Shown piece by piece: positions 6,479-13,508 of a stretch of DNA of 17,825 nucleotides; positions within the stretch are counted from its first letter, which is position 1, and every line of letters begins with the position of its first letter. Source of the stretch: an uncultured Prevotella sp. (GTDB lineage: Bacteria > Bacteroidota > Bacteroidia > Bacteroidales > Bacteroidaceae). The notes under the pieces are model-generated. The model did not search any database. It saw only the letters and a list, made by a program, of their open reading frames with translations, and was not told the origin of the DNA. Made by a program: the position numbers and the translations under genes. Location: the NCBI GenBank assembly GCA_900554545.1, contig USHW01000044.1:1-17825 (forward strand), written 5' to 3'.

Positions 6479-6492
6479 AATGTACAATTCAT
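6465..6492. repeat. ATGAATT repeats at the folD start
   Basis: On the minus strand ATGAATT occurs three times: once just upstream, then twice in tandem across the folD start codon. The 10-mer ATTATGAATT is repeated directly, separated by GTAC. Similar AT-rich short repeats are dispersed in Bacteroidales spacers in my recollection. The tract supplies the start codon and first residues of folD. Confidence 0.65.
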
Positions 6493-6525
6493 AATCACAA
6501 TAAAAGCCCTTTTGCAAATCATTCC

Positions 6526-6557
6526 AGCTCCCTTACCTTTGGAAGGGGTGGGGCGGG
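6526..6557. repeat. GC-rich short repeat between ffh and folD
   Basis: CTCCCTTACC and GGAAGGGGTGGGGCGGG form an imperfect palindrome around TTT. The sequence is similar in order and composition to the reverse complement of the element at 16915-16953 between the HIT gene and trmD (CTCCCC..AAGGG..GGGGTGGG), so both may be copies of one dispersed intergenic repeat. Confidence 0.5.
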
Positions 6558-6577
6558 TTGTAGTGTCAGGGCCATGT

Positions 6578-7915
6578 TTATCTCATGCCTTTCATTCCCC
6601 TCATTGCGCCCATCATCTGGCTCATCTTCGACCCTGTAACCATTTTCATCATTTTTCTGGTCTGGTCGAATTGCTTTAGCAGGCGGTTCACTTCCTGTAT
6701 GTTGGTGCCGGAACCTTTCGCGATGCGTGTCTTGCGGCTGATGTTGAGTATTTCGGGATTTGTGCGTTCCTTGGGCGTCATGCTCAGAATGATTGCTTCG
6801 ATGCCCTTGAATGCGTTGTCGTCGATGTCTATGTCCTTGATGGCTTTGCCCACGCCGGGTATCATCGAGGCCAAATCCTTTATGTTGCCCATTTTCTTTA
6901 TCTGCTGGATTTGGTTGAGAAAGTCGTTGAAGTCGAACTTGTTTTTCTGAATCTTTTTCTGAAGCCGGCGCGCTTCCTCCTCGTCAAACTGCTCCTGTGC
7001 GCGTTCTACAAGGCTCACGATGTCGCCCATGCCGAGTATTCGGTCGGCCATGCGCGAGGGGTGGAACACGTCGATGGCCTCCATCTTCTCGCCCGTACCG
7101 ATGAATTTGATGGGCTTCGTCACCACGGTGCGTATGCTTATGGCCGCACCGCCGCGCGTGTCGCCGTCGAGCTTGGTGAGCACTACGCCGTCGAAGTCAA
7201 GCCGGTCGTTGAACTCCTTGGCAGTGTTTACTGCGTCCTGTCCGGTCATCGAGTCGACAACAAACAGCGTCTCGTCGGGGTTGACGGCGTTCTTCAGCGT
7301 CTCGATTTCGGCCATCATCTCCTCGTCAACGGCCAGTCGGCCCGCCGTGTCGATTATCACAACGTCGTTGCCTTTGGCTTTTGCCTCCTTGATGGCGTTC
7401 TGGGCGATGGCTACTACGTCCTTGCTTTCAGGCTCGGAGTATACAGGTACGCCTATTTGCGAAGCGACAACCTTGAGCTGTTCTACGGCCGCCGGGCGGT
7501 AAACGTCACACGCCACGAGCATCGGGTTCTTGCGTTGCTTGTTCTTTAGCATGTTGGCCAGCTTGCCGCTGAAGGTGGTCTTACCCGAACCTTGCAGACC
7601 CGACATTAATATAATAGCCGGCTTTCCTTCGAGCTTCAGCCCTACGCTTTCGCCTCCCATCAGCTCGGCCAGCTCGTCGTGTACGAGCTTCACCATCATC
7701 TGTCCCGGCTTCACAGCCGTCAGCACGTTCATTCCGAGGGCTTTCTGCTTCACCTTGTCGGTAAACGTCTTCGCCACTTTGTAGTTGACGTCGGCGTCGA
7801 GCAGGGCGCGCCTGACGTCCTTCAGCGTCTCGGCAACGTTTATTTCGGTTATCTTACCTTCGCCCTTGAGTATTTTGAAAGAGCGTTCAAGCCTGTCGCT
7901 TAGATTTTCAAACAT
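6578..7915 (-). CDS. ffh: Signal recognition particle GTPase Ffh
   Basis: Ffh binds signal peptides of nascent membrane and exported proteins, together with SRP RNA and the receptor FtsY. At 445 residues it is full length. The N domain covers roughly residues 1-95. The G domain has GLQGSGKTT at 106-114 (P loop), DVYRPAA, DTAGRLAVDEEMM and TKLDGDTRGG. The methionine-rich M domain follows from about residue 305, with GSGTNIQEVNRLLKQF (RNA-binding region) and a tail of MKMVTGSKMSQMMGAMRGMKGMR type. The ATG at 7915 has an A/T-rich leader of about 80 bases behind a TATATTTG box at 8001-8008. It is the first gene of the long minus-strand run ending at 2601. No SRP RNA gene was recognised nearby. 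Confidence 0.97.
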   Translation of the reverse strand: MFENLSDRLERSFKILKGEGKITEINVAETLKDVRRALLDADVNYKVAKTFTDKVKQKALGMNVLTAVKPGQMMVKLVHDELAELMGGESVGLKLEGKPAIILMSGLQGSGKTTFSGKLANMLKNKQRKNPMLVACDVYRPAAVEQLKVVASQIGVPVYSEPESKDVVAIAQNAIKEAKAKGNDVVIIDTAGRLAVDEEMMAEIETLKNAVNPDETLFVVDSMTGQDAVNTAKEFNDRLDFDGVVLTKLDGDTRGGAAISIRTVVTKPIKFIGTGEKMEAIDVFHPSRMADRILGMGDIVSLVERAQEQFDEEEARRLQKKIQKNKFDFNDFLNQIQQIKKMGNIKDLASMIPGVGKAIKDIDIDDNAFKGIEAIILSMTPKERTNPEILNISRKTRIAKGSGTNIQEVNRLLKQFDQTRKMMKMVTGSKMSQMMGAMRGMKGMR

Positions 7916-8000
7916 ATATAATTAGGTATATTAAACAAAATGTAAGCAGAACACTTGCAATTTGACATTTACCTGTCCTTATCCTGCCTTATTATCTCTG

Positions 8001-8008
8001 CAAATATA
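8001..8008 (-). promoter_or_regulatory. Bacteroidota -7 box for ffh
   Basis: On the minus strand this reads TATATTTG, a perfect match to the Bacteroidota -7 consensus TAnnTTTG, followed by CAG. A poly-T stretch ending in TTTG lies upstream, but at a spacing shorter than the usual 19 bases. The predicted transcript would start near 7995 and give ffh a leader of about 80 bases. Confidence 0.7.
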
Positions 8009-8074
8009 GTCATTAAAAGACAAAAAAGGTTGTAACAGTCTTTCTATTTAAAATATTTTAAAACTGTTGCGCCC

Positions 8075-8109
8075 AAAAATGCGCACACTGCGCCGAAGTG
8101 TGCATTTTT
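8075..8109. terminator. Terminator-like hairpin with no adjacent gene
   Basis: AAAAATGC..CACACT (8075-8089) pairs with AGTGTGCATTTTT (8097-8109), with a two-base bulge and a seven-base loop. A run on one side and T run on the other make it terminator-like on both strands. It lies upstream of the ffh promoter and 650 bases before the peptidase operon, so no visible gene needs it. Confidence 0.6.
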
Positions 8110-8241
8110 ACCGTTTTGCCTGCCGTTTGATGTCTGTTTGTGCGATAGCATCCATGGCTTTTAAGACTTGTTAACCCGATTGCGGACGGTAATGTTAAAG
8201 CGTGGATTTTGTGGACGGTTTTTTTAGAAAATATTTGTGTT

Positions 8242-8255
8242 CCCGTCCGGACGGG
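8242..8255. other. Perfect 14-bp palindrome
   Basis: CCCGTCCGGACGGG is fully self-complementary without a loop, which makes a protein-binding site more plausible than a hairpin. GGACGG also appears at 8185-8190 and 8213-8218, just upstream. Confidence 0.55.
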
Positions 8256-8337
8256 CTGCTTTTCAGCGTGTGTGTAAGTGCTTGCAGGCCAGCGCTTTGT
8301 GTCCGGCAGCGGTTCCGCCGGTCGTGAAATGCCGTGC

Positions 8338-8447
8338 AAAAGGCGGCAAACGGGCTTGCGAAAGGCCGTCAACCGTGGGGCAAAAGGCGGTCTTTGGCCT
8401 TGCCGAAGACCGCCTTTTACACTCCTGATGGCCGCCTTTGGCGAGAA
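8338..8447. repeat. Five tandem 22-nt palindromic repeat units (array 2)
   Basis: Units lie at 8338-8359, 8360-8381, 8382-8403, 8404-8425 and 8426-8447, keeping exact 22-nt register although sequences differ. Units three and four form a perfect 13-bp stem (8382-8394 with 8406-8418) around an 11-base loop. Confidence 0.85.
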
Positions 8448-8719
8448 TGGAGACCGTATGTGACGGGATGACAGGCCGTTCGCAGCGTTGAATGTTAATG
8501 TCGTAAGCATTGTGGTTCTGTTTCATTCCGTGCGGAAGTGTTAACCGGATGGCTTTGTGTTGTTAACGAAACATAAATGGCATGATGCTTGCTTGCGTAA
8601 CTGTTTGACTGCGGACGGCTGGCAGTTGTAGCAGCCGTTGCAGCCGCGTTGCTGTCAATTGGTAAAATAAACTGATAAAAAAACAATGGTAAAAGTAGTG
8701 GTTTCAATTTTAAAATGCC

Positions 8720-8727
8720 TATCTTTG
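8720..8727 (+). promoter_or_regulatory. Bacteroidota -7 box for the peptidase operon
   Basis: TATCTTTG followed by CAGGCAG is a perfect TAnnTTTG box 33 bases before the ATG at 8760. The upstream -33 region (about 8697-8703, GTGGTTTC) matches TTTG poorly. The box lies inside the longest open frame (from 8715), which shows that the downstream ATG is the true start. Confidence 0.8.
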
Positions 8728-8759
8728 CAGGCAGAATAACCTTATATCAAATTGTAACT

Positions 8760-10157
8760 ATGTTCAGTAAAGAGACTTATGTGCGCCGCCGTGCCGAGTT
8801 GAAGAAACTTGTGGGGGGAGGTGTCATCCTTCTGTTCGGCAACAACGACTCGCCGGCCAATTATCCGGCCAACGCCTATTCGCCGTTCAGGCAGGACTCG
8901 TCGTTCCTGTATTATTTCGGTTTGAACCGTGACGGGCTTGTAGGCGTAATAGATGTTGACGCCGACAAGGAAACGCTTGTGGGCAACGACATCGACATTG
9001 ACGACATAGTGTGGTTCGGCTCGGTTGACAGTGTGGCCGACATGGCCGCCGCTGTGGGCGTAGCCGACACCGCCCCGATGCGCCAGCTGCAGGCTATCTG
9101 CAACGAGGCGCTGAGGCAGCACCGGCCCGTACACTTCCTGCCGCCTTACAGGTTTGACACGAAGCTGCAGCTGTTCGACCTGCTCGGCATACATCCTAAC
9201 CAGCAGAAGGAGTCTGCCTCGATGGAGCTTATCCGTGCGGTGGTCAAGATGCGCTCTACCAAGGAGCCGCAGGAAATTGCCGAGATAGAGGACGCATGTT
9301 CGATAGGGTATAAGATGCACACCACAGCCATGAGGCTGACACGGCCCGGACTGACCGAGAAGTACATCGGCGGACAGGTGGACGGCACGGCCAACTCGTA
9401 TGGCTCGATGGTGAGCTTCGCCACCATCTTCACCCAGCACGGTGAAATCATGCACGGCTGCCCGTCGTGGAGCGAGCTTGAAAGCGGACGCCTTGTGCTG
9501 TGCGACGCCGGCGCGGAGAACCGCAACGGCTACTGCTCGGACAACACGCGCACGTATCCTGTAAACGGAAAGTTCACCCAAAAGCAGCTTGACATTTACT
9601 CAATAGTGGAAGCCTGCCACGACCATGCGCTCGAAGTGGCGCGTCCGGGCGTCAGGTGGATGGACGTGCACATGTCTGTTTGCCGCCTGATGGCCGCCAG
9701 ACTGAAGGAACTCGGCCTGATGAAGGGCGATACCGACGAGGCCGTGGCCGCAGGGGCGCATGCCATGTTCCTGCCTCACGGACTGGGGCACATGATGGGC
9801 ATGGACGTGCACGACATGGAAGGGCTCGGACAGGTGAACGTTGGCTACGACGAGGAGACACGCCCGTCGACACAGTTCGGCACAAGCGCGCTGCGCATGG
9901 GGCGGCGGCTTGAGGAGGGCTTCGTCGTCACCGACGAGCCGGGAATATACTTCATACCCGCCCTTATCGACGAATGGAAGGCCAAGGGGCTTTACACCGA
10001 CTTCATCAACTACGCCGCGCTCGACGCCTACCGCGACTTCGGCGGCATACGCATAGAGGACGACGTGCTCATAACGGCCACGGGATGCCGCTTCCTCGGT
10101 AAGGAACGGATACCTTACCATCCCAAGGACGTTGAGGATTTCATGGCAAACAATTAA
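8760..10157 (+). CDS. pepP: M24B Xaa-Pro aminopeptidase (aminopeptidase P)
   Basis: This 465-residue enzyme would release N-terminal residues preceding proline in the cytoplasm. It has the two-domain layout of aminopeptidase P: an N-terminal creatinase-like domain (roughly residues 1-165, with SFLYYFGLNRDGLVGVID) and a C-terminal pita-bread metallopeptidase domain. All five dinuclear metal ligands are visible: Asp249 in LCDAGAEN, Asp261 in YCSDNTRTYP, His344 in HGLGHMMGMDVHD, Glu393 in VTDEPGIYF and Glu433 in GIRIEDDVL. His340 and His351 are the usual extra active-site histidines. No signal peptide. The start at 8760 (MFSKETYVRRR) is preferred because an in-frame ATG at 8715 lies upstream of the promoter box. 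The C1 peptidase gene follows after 25 bases, suggesting a two-gene peptidase operon. Confidence 0.95.
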   Translation: MFSKETYVRRRAELKKLVGGGVILLFGNNDSPANYPANAYSPFRQDSSFLYYFGLNRDGLVGVIDVDADKETLVGNDIDIDDIVWFGSVDSVADMAAAVGVADTAPMRQLQAICNEALRQHRPVHFLPPYRFDTKLQLFDLLGIHPNQQKESASMELIRAVVKMRSTKEPQEIAEIEDACSIGYKMHTTAMRLTRPGLTEKYIGGQVDGTANSYGSMVSFATIFTQHGEIMHGCPSWSELESGRLVLCDAGAENRNGYCSDNTRTYPVNGKFTQKQLDIYSIVEACHDHALEVARPGVRWMDVHMSVCRLMAARLKELGLMKGDTDEAVAAGAHAMFLPHGLGHMMGMDVHDMEGLGQVNVGYDEETRPSTQFGTSALRMGRRLEEGFVVTDEPGIYFIPALIDEWKAKGLYTDFINYAALDAYRDFGGIRIEDDVLITATGCRFLGKERIPYHPKDVEDFMANN

Positions 10158-10182
10158 TCAAACCAATAAACAAAGAGACAAA

Positions 10183-11385
10183 ATGAGAAAGTTATTTATG
10201 ATGTGCCTCTTGGCCTGCTTCGTTGCCGGAGCTTATGCGCAAGACAAGAAAGAGGCAGAGAAGAAGAACGTTCCCGTGTTCACAACTGTGAAGGAAAACC
10301 CCATCACGAGTATCAAGGACCAGAACCGCAGCGGTACCTGCTGGGCTTATTCAACTCTCAGCTTCCTTGAAAGCGAAATCCTGAAAGCCACCGGCAAGAC
10401 TTACAACCTGTGCGAGATGTTCATCGCCAACAAGGACTACATGGACCGCGCCATCGTCAAGGTGCGCATGCACGGCGACAGCCAGTTCTCGCAGGGCGGA
10501 AGTTTCGAGGATGTGGTTACCATCATGCAGAACTACGGTATCTGCCCCGAAGAGGCCATGCCGGCTCCCGGCACGCTTACAGGCGACTCGCTTGCCAACT
10601 TCGGCGAGTTCTTCGCTGTCATGGAACCGTATGTTGACGCGATTTCAAAGACAAGCGCCAAGAAAATCTCCAAGCAGTGGCGCCTCGGCCTGCAAGGCAT
10701 ACTTGACGCTTACCTTGGCAAGTGCCCCGAGAAGTTCGTGTATGAAGGAAAGGAATACACACCGCAGACTTTCGCACAGAGCCTCGGCATCAACCTTGAC
10801 GACTATGTGTCGATAACAAGCTATACCCACCATCCGTTCTATACGCAGTTCGCCCTCGAAATACAGGACAACTGGCGTTGGGCGTTGTCTTACAACGTGC
10901 CCATGGACGAGTTGATGCGCATTATCGACAACGCCGTTAACGAAGGCTATACCGTTGCATGGGGAGGCGACGTTACAGAGGACGGCTTCACACGCACAGG
11001 TCTCGGCTTGGCTTACGACGTGAAGAAGGCACGCAGCATGGCGGGTACTGATGCAGACAGGTGGTTTAACCTGTCTGCTACGGAAAAGCGCAGCAAACTT
11101 GACTCGCTCGGCGTTGACGCTCCCGAAATCGTACCTACTCAGGAGATGAGGCAGGAAGCATACGACACATGGGAAACTACCGACGACCACGGTATGCACC
11201 TGTACGGAATTGCGAAAGACAAGAACGGACGCGAGTACTACATGGTTAAGAACTCTTGGGGCAACCACGGTGACTACAATGGCATCTGGTACATGTCAAA
11301 GAACTACATTGCTTACAAGACAATGAACATCATGGTGAACAAGAACGCCATACCCAAGGACATTCGCAAGAAGCTGGGCATCTGA
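10183..11385 (+). CDS. Exported C1 family cysteine peptidase (aminopeptidase C / bleomycin hydrolase-like)
   Basis: A 400-residue papain-superfamily peptidase of the C1B (bleomycin hydrolase/PepC-like) group. The catalytic triad is clear: Cys53 in NRSGTCWAYSTLSFLESE, His336 in DDHGMHLYGI and Asn357 in MVKNSWGNHG. Gln46 to Asn47 in KDQNRSGTC region holds the oxyanion-hole glutamine. The N-terminus is a signal peptide (MRKLFMMCLLACFVAGAYA) with likely cleavage after Ala19, so the enzyme acts in the periplasm or outside, unlike cytosolic PepC of Gram-positives. LLAC at residues 9-12 resembles a lipobox, but Leu at -2 and the good AYA site favour signal peptidase I. The start at 10183 is chosen over an in-frame ATG at 10132 inside pepP because it begins the signal peptide. 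It probably acts on peptides; exact specificity unknown. Confidence 0.9.
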   Translation: MRKLFMMCLLACFVAGAYAQDKKEAEKKNVPVFTTVKENPITSIKDQNRSGTCWAYSTLSFLESEILKATGKTYNLCEMFIANKDYMDRAIVKVRMHGDSQFSQGGSFEDVVTIMQNYGICPEEAMPAPGTLTGDSLANFGEFFAVMEPYVDAISKTSAKKISKQWRLGLQGILDAYLGKCPEKFVYEGKEYTPQTFAQSLGINLDDYVSITSYTHHPFYTQFALEIQDNWRWALSYNVPMDELMRIIDNAVNEGYTVAWGGDVTEDGFTRTGLGLAYDVKKARSMAGTDADRWFNLSATEKRSKLDSLGVDAPEIVPTQEMRQEAYDTWETTDDHGMHLYGIAKDKNGREYYMVKNSWGNHGDYNGIWYMSKNYIAYKTMNIMVNKNAIPKDIRKKLGI

Positions 11386-11694
11386 TAAACGTTGCGTAGC
11401 ATATAATTAAGGTATTGAAGGCATCCCCCCAAGGTTTGTGTTGAAGGCAACCGCGGGACGGATGCCTTCAACTCTTTTGTTTGCAGGCTGTCGGCCGGAT
11501 GCTGTGCGAACCTATTTTCTGAACTTTTCCGTATGAAAACGCCGTATTCTTGTTTTTTATTTGTAACTTTACACGCCCTTAACCGGAGTGCAAGTTGTAC
11601 TTACGCCATTGGCGGCCGGTTACGGGACAGGTGCTTCGTGGTACTTCCGCTTTGTGCAAGCACCGTGCAGACAGGAAAATAAAAGAACAATATA
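11386..11694. other. 309-bp spacer between the C1 peptidase gene and recJ
   Basis: No gene seen. It contains two mutually exclusive hairpins sharing one arm (11415-11471) followed by a T-rich stretch, a weak promoter-like TAACTTTA at 11564-11571, and a structured stretch (TAACCGG at 11580-11586 pairing with CCGGTTA at 11616-11622, with CGCC/GGCG inside) that would lie in the recJ leader. Confidence 0.7.
11415..11480 (+). terminator. Terminator-like alternative hairpins after the C1 peptidase gene
   Basis: TTGAAGGCATC (11415-11425) pairs perfectly with GATGCCTTCAA (11461-11471). The same right arm also pairs with TTGAAGGCA at 11441-11449 (9 bp, 13-base loop). CTCTTTTGTTT follows. The position, 30-85 bases after the stop codon, suits an intrinsic terminator of the peptidase operon. 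Confidence 0.55.
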
Positions 11695-13416
11695 ATGCAT
11701 TTCAAATGGAATTACGAGGAATCGACAGCAGAACAAACGCAGGCGGCTGAAGAACTTGGCGCTAAGATAGGGATTAGTCCGATACTCGCCGGCATAATGA
11801 TGCGGCGGGGCATTACGACGGAATCTGCGGCCAAACGCTTCTTCCGTCCACAATTGAACGACCTCATAAACCCATTCCTCATGAAGGATATGGACGTGGC
11901 TGTGGACAGGCTCAACGATGCGATGGGCCGGAAGGAACGCATCATGGTGTACGGCGATTATGACGTTGACGGGTGTACCGCCGTGGCGCTTGTCTACAAG
12001 TTTTTGCAGCAGTTTTATTCCAACATCGACTATTACATTCCCGACCGCTACGACGAGGGCTACGGAGTGAGCCACAAGGGGATTGAATACGCAAGGCAGA
12101 CGGGCGTGAAGCTCATCATAATACTTGACTGCGGAATAAAGGCTATGGAAGAAGTGGCCTACGCCAAAAGCATTGGCATTGACTTCATCATCTGCGACCA
12201 CCATGTTCCTGACGAGGTTTTGCCTGACGCTGTGGCAATACTCAACCCGAAACGCGAGGACGACACATATCCGTTCAAGCACCTTTGCGGTTGCGGAGTG
12301 GGTTTCAAGTTCATGCAGGCGTTCGCCAAGAACAACGGCATCCCGTTCTCGCGGCTCATTCCCTTGCTTGACTTCTGCGCGGTGAGTATCGCCGCCGACA
12401 TTGTGCCGGTTGTCGAAGAGAACCGCATATTGGCTTATCACGGACTCAAGCAGTTGAACCAAAACCCGAGCATAGGACTTAAGGCGATAATCGACATCTG
12501 CGGACTTAGCGGACGTACTCTGTCGATGAGCGACATCGTTTTCAAGATAGGGCCGCGCATCAATGCGTCCGGCAGGATGGAGAACGGCCGTGAAAGCGTT
12601 GACTTGCTTGTTGAAAAGGATTTCAGCCATGCGCTTGAGGCGGCGAAACACATCAACGAATACAACGAGCAGCGCAAGGACATAGACAAGCAGATGACGG
12701 AAGAAGCCAACCAGATAATATCAAGGATAGAGAGCCAGAAGCGTCATTCAAGTATTGTTCTGTATGACGAGAACTGGAAGAAAGGCATCATCGGCATCGT
12801 GGCTTCACGCCTTACGGAAATATATTTCAGGCCTACAATCGTACTGACCCGCGACAACGACCTTGCTACGGGGTCGGCGCGGAGCGTCACGGGTTTTGAT
12901 GTTTATTCGGCGATAAAGAGCTGCCGTGACATGCTTATAAACTTCGGAGGCCATACGTATGCCGCCGGACTTACGCTGAAATGGGAGGACGTGCCGGAAT
13001 TCAGACGGCGTTTCCAGAAGTATGTTGACGAGCATATACAGCCGGAACAGACCGAGGCGACCCTCAATATAGATGCAATGATTGACTTTAAGGACATCAC
13101 GCGAAAGCTGCATGCCGACATAAGGAAGTTCGGTCCGTTCGGTCCGATGAACCAAAAGCCGCTTTTCTGCACTACCGATGTTTACGATTTCGGCACGAGC
13201 AAGGTTGTAGGCAGGGAGCAGGAGCATATCAAGCTTGAGCTTGTTGACTCGAAGTCGAACAATGTAATGAACGGTATCGCCTTCGGACAGAGCGTTTCTG
13301 CGCGTTACATCAAGTCCAAGCGGAGCTTTGACATTGCATATACAATTGAAGACAACGTGTTCAAGCATAACGGCATTCAGCTTCAGATAGAAGACATAAG
13401 GCCGTCGGAAGAATAA
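11695..13416 (+). CDS. recJ: Single-stranded-DNA-specific 5'-3' exonuclease RecJ
   Basis: RecJ degrades 5'-ended single strands in RecF-pathway recombination, base excision and mismatch repair. The 573-residue length is normal. The DHH catalytic core has YGDYDVDGCTA (Asp88, Asp90, Asp92), ILDCGI, and the DHH motif CDHHVPDE (Asp168-His170). The DHHA1 part has GGHTYAAG (Gly418-Gly425), and the conserved KIGPRINASGRM lies between them. The C-terminal OB-like domain follows (KFGPFGPMNQKPLF). The ATG at 11695 follows an A-rich leader typical of the phylum. recQ follows after a 92-base spacer occupied by a long inverted repeat that starts directly after the stop codon. RecJ and RecQ act on the same substrates (helicase unwinding, exonuclease resection), so their adjacency fits joint expression. 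Confidence 0.96.
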   Translation: MHFKWNYEESTAEQTQAAEELGAKIGISPILAGIMMRRGITTESAAKRFFRPQLNDLINPFLMKDMDVAVDRLNDAMGRKERIMVYGDYDVDGCTAVALVYKFLQQFYSNIDYYIPDRYDEGYGVSHKGIEYARQTGVKLIIILDCGIKAMEEVAYAKSIGIDFIICDHHVPDEVLPDAVAILNPKREDDTYPFKHLCGCGVGFKFMQAFAKNNGIPFSRLIPLLDFCAVSIAADIVPVVEENRILAYHGLKQLNQNPSIGLKAIIDICGLSGRTLSMSDIVFKIGPRINASGRMENGRESVDLLVEKDFSHALEAAKHINEYNEQRKDIDKQMTEEANQIISRIESQKRHSSIVLYDENWKKGIIGIVASRLTEIYFRPTIVLTRDNDLATGSARSVTGFDVYSAIKSCRDMLINFGGHTYAAGLTLKWEDVPEFRRRFQKYVDEHIQPEQTEATLNIDAMIDFKDITRKLHADIRKFGPFGPMNQKPLFCTTDVYDFGTSKVVGREQEHIKLELVDSKSNNVMNGIAFGQSVSARYIKSKRSFDIAYTIEDNVFKHNGIQLQIEDIRPSEE

Positions 13417-13503
13417 TTAAGAATCAGGAGTTAAGATTTAAGAAAAATACCATTGTCAAATAGTTTAGGCAGATTTTCTTAATTCTTAGCTCCTAATTCT
13501 TAA
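13417..13503. repeat. Long inverted repeat between recJ and recQ
   Basis: The left arm (13417-13446) and right arm (13473-13503) are complementary over about 30 bases with roughly three mismatches and a one-base offset. The loop is about 26 bases. The left arm begins on the base after the recJ TAA; the right arm ends five bases before the recQ ATG. Arm sequence matches the family at 1216-1311. Confidence 0.85.
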
Positions 13504-13508
13504 CTTAA

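Larger units (their letters stand above)
7916..8759. other. 844-bp divergent intergenic region
   Basis: No credible gene lies here. It holds the ffh promoter (8001-8008), a strong hairpin with flanking A and T runs (8075-8109), a perfect 14-bp palindrome (8242-8255), repeat array 2 (8338-8447), a motif shared with array 1 (8469-8484), a motif shared with array 3 (8534-8555), and the promoter of the peptidase operon (8720-8727). Open frames across the array arise from its repeated sequence. A small RNA cannot be excluded. Confidence 0.8.

Noticed and set aside
8058..8510. 150-residue minus-strand open frame in the ffh-pepP spacer
   Set aside because: It runs across the 22-nt array and a terminator-like hairpin. 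Its repeated KGGLRQG/RPPFAP-type wording comes from the repeats, and other frames in the same array give similar peptides, so it is not a credible gene.
8263..8526. 87-residue minus-strand open frame over array 2
   Set aside because: Same cause: repeat-derived peptide, with no promoter or ribosome site and no recognisable domain.
7916..8714. SRP RNA or another known structured RNA beside ffh
   Set aside because: I looked for the conserved SRP RNA tetraloop region on both strands and saw nothing matching.
8715..8759. Fifteen-residue N-terminal extension of aminopeptidase P
   Set aside because: A perfect TATCTTTG promoter box lies inside this stretch, so the transcript would begin after the upstream ATG.
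8742..9581. 279-residue minus-strand open frame opposite pepP
   Set aside because: Antisense shadow of a gene with all its catalytic residues; arginine- and histidine-rich composition typical of shadows.
10207..10218. Lipobox (LLAC) making the C1 peptidase a lipoprotein
   Set aside because: Leu at position -2 is unfavourable and a good AYA signal peptidase I site follows; the possibility is kept only as a minor alternative.
11620..12651. 343-residue minus-strand open frame opposite recJ
   Set aside because: It is antisense to the RecJ catalytic domains, has a histidine- and valine-rich shadow composition and no family motif.
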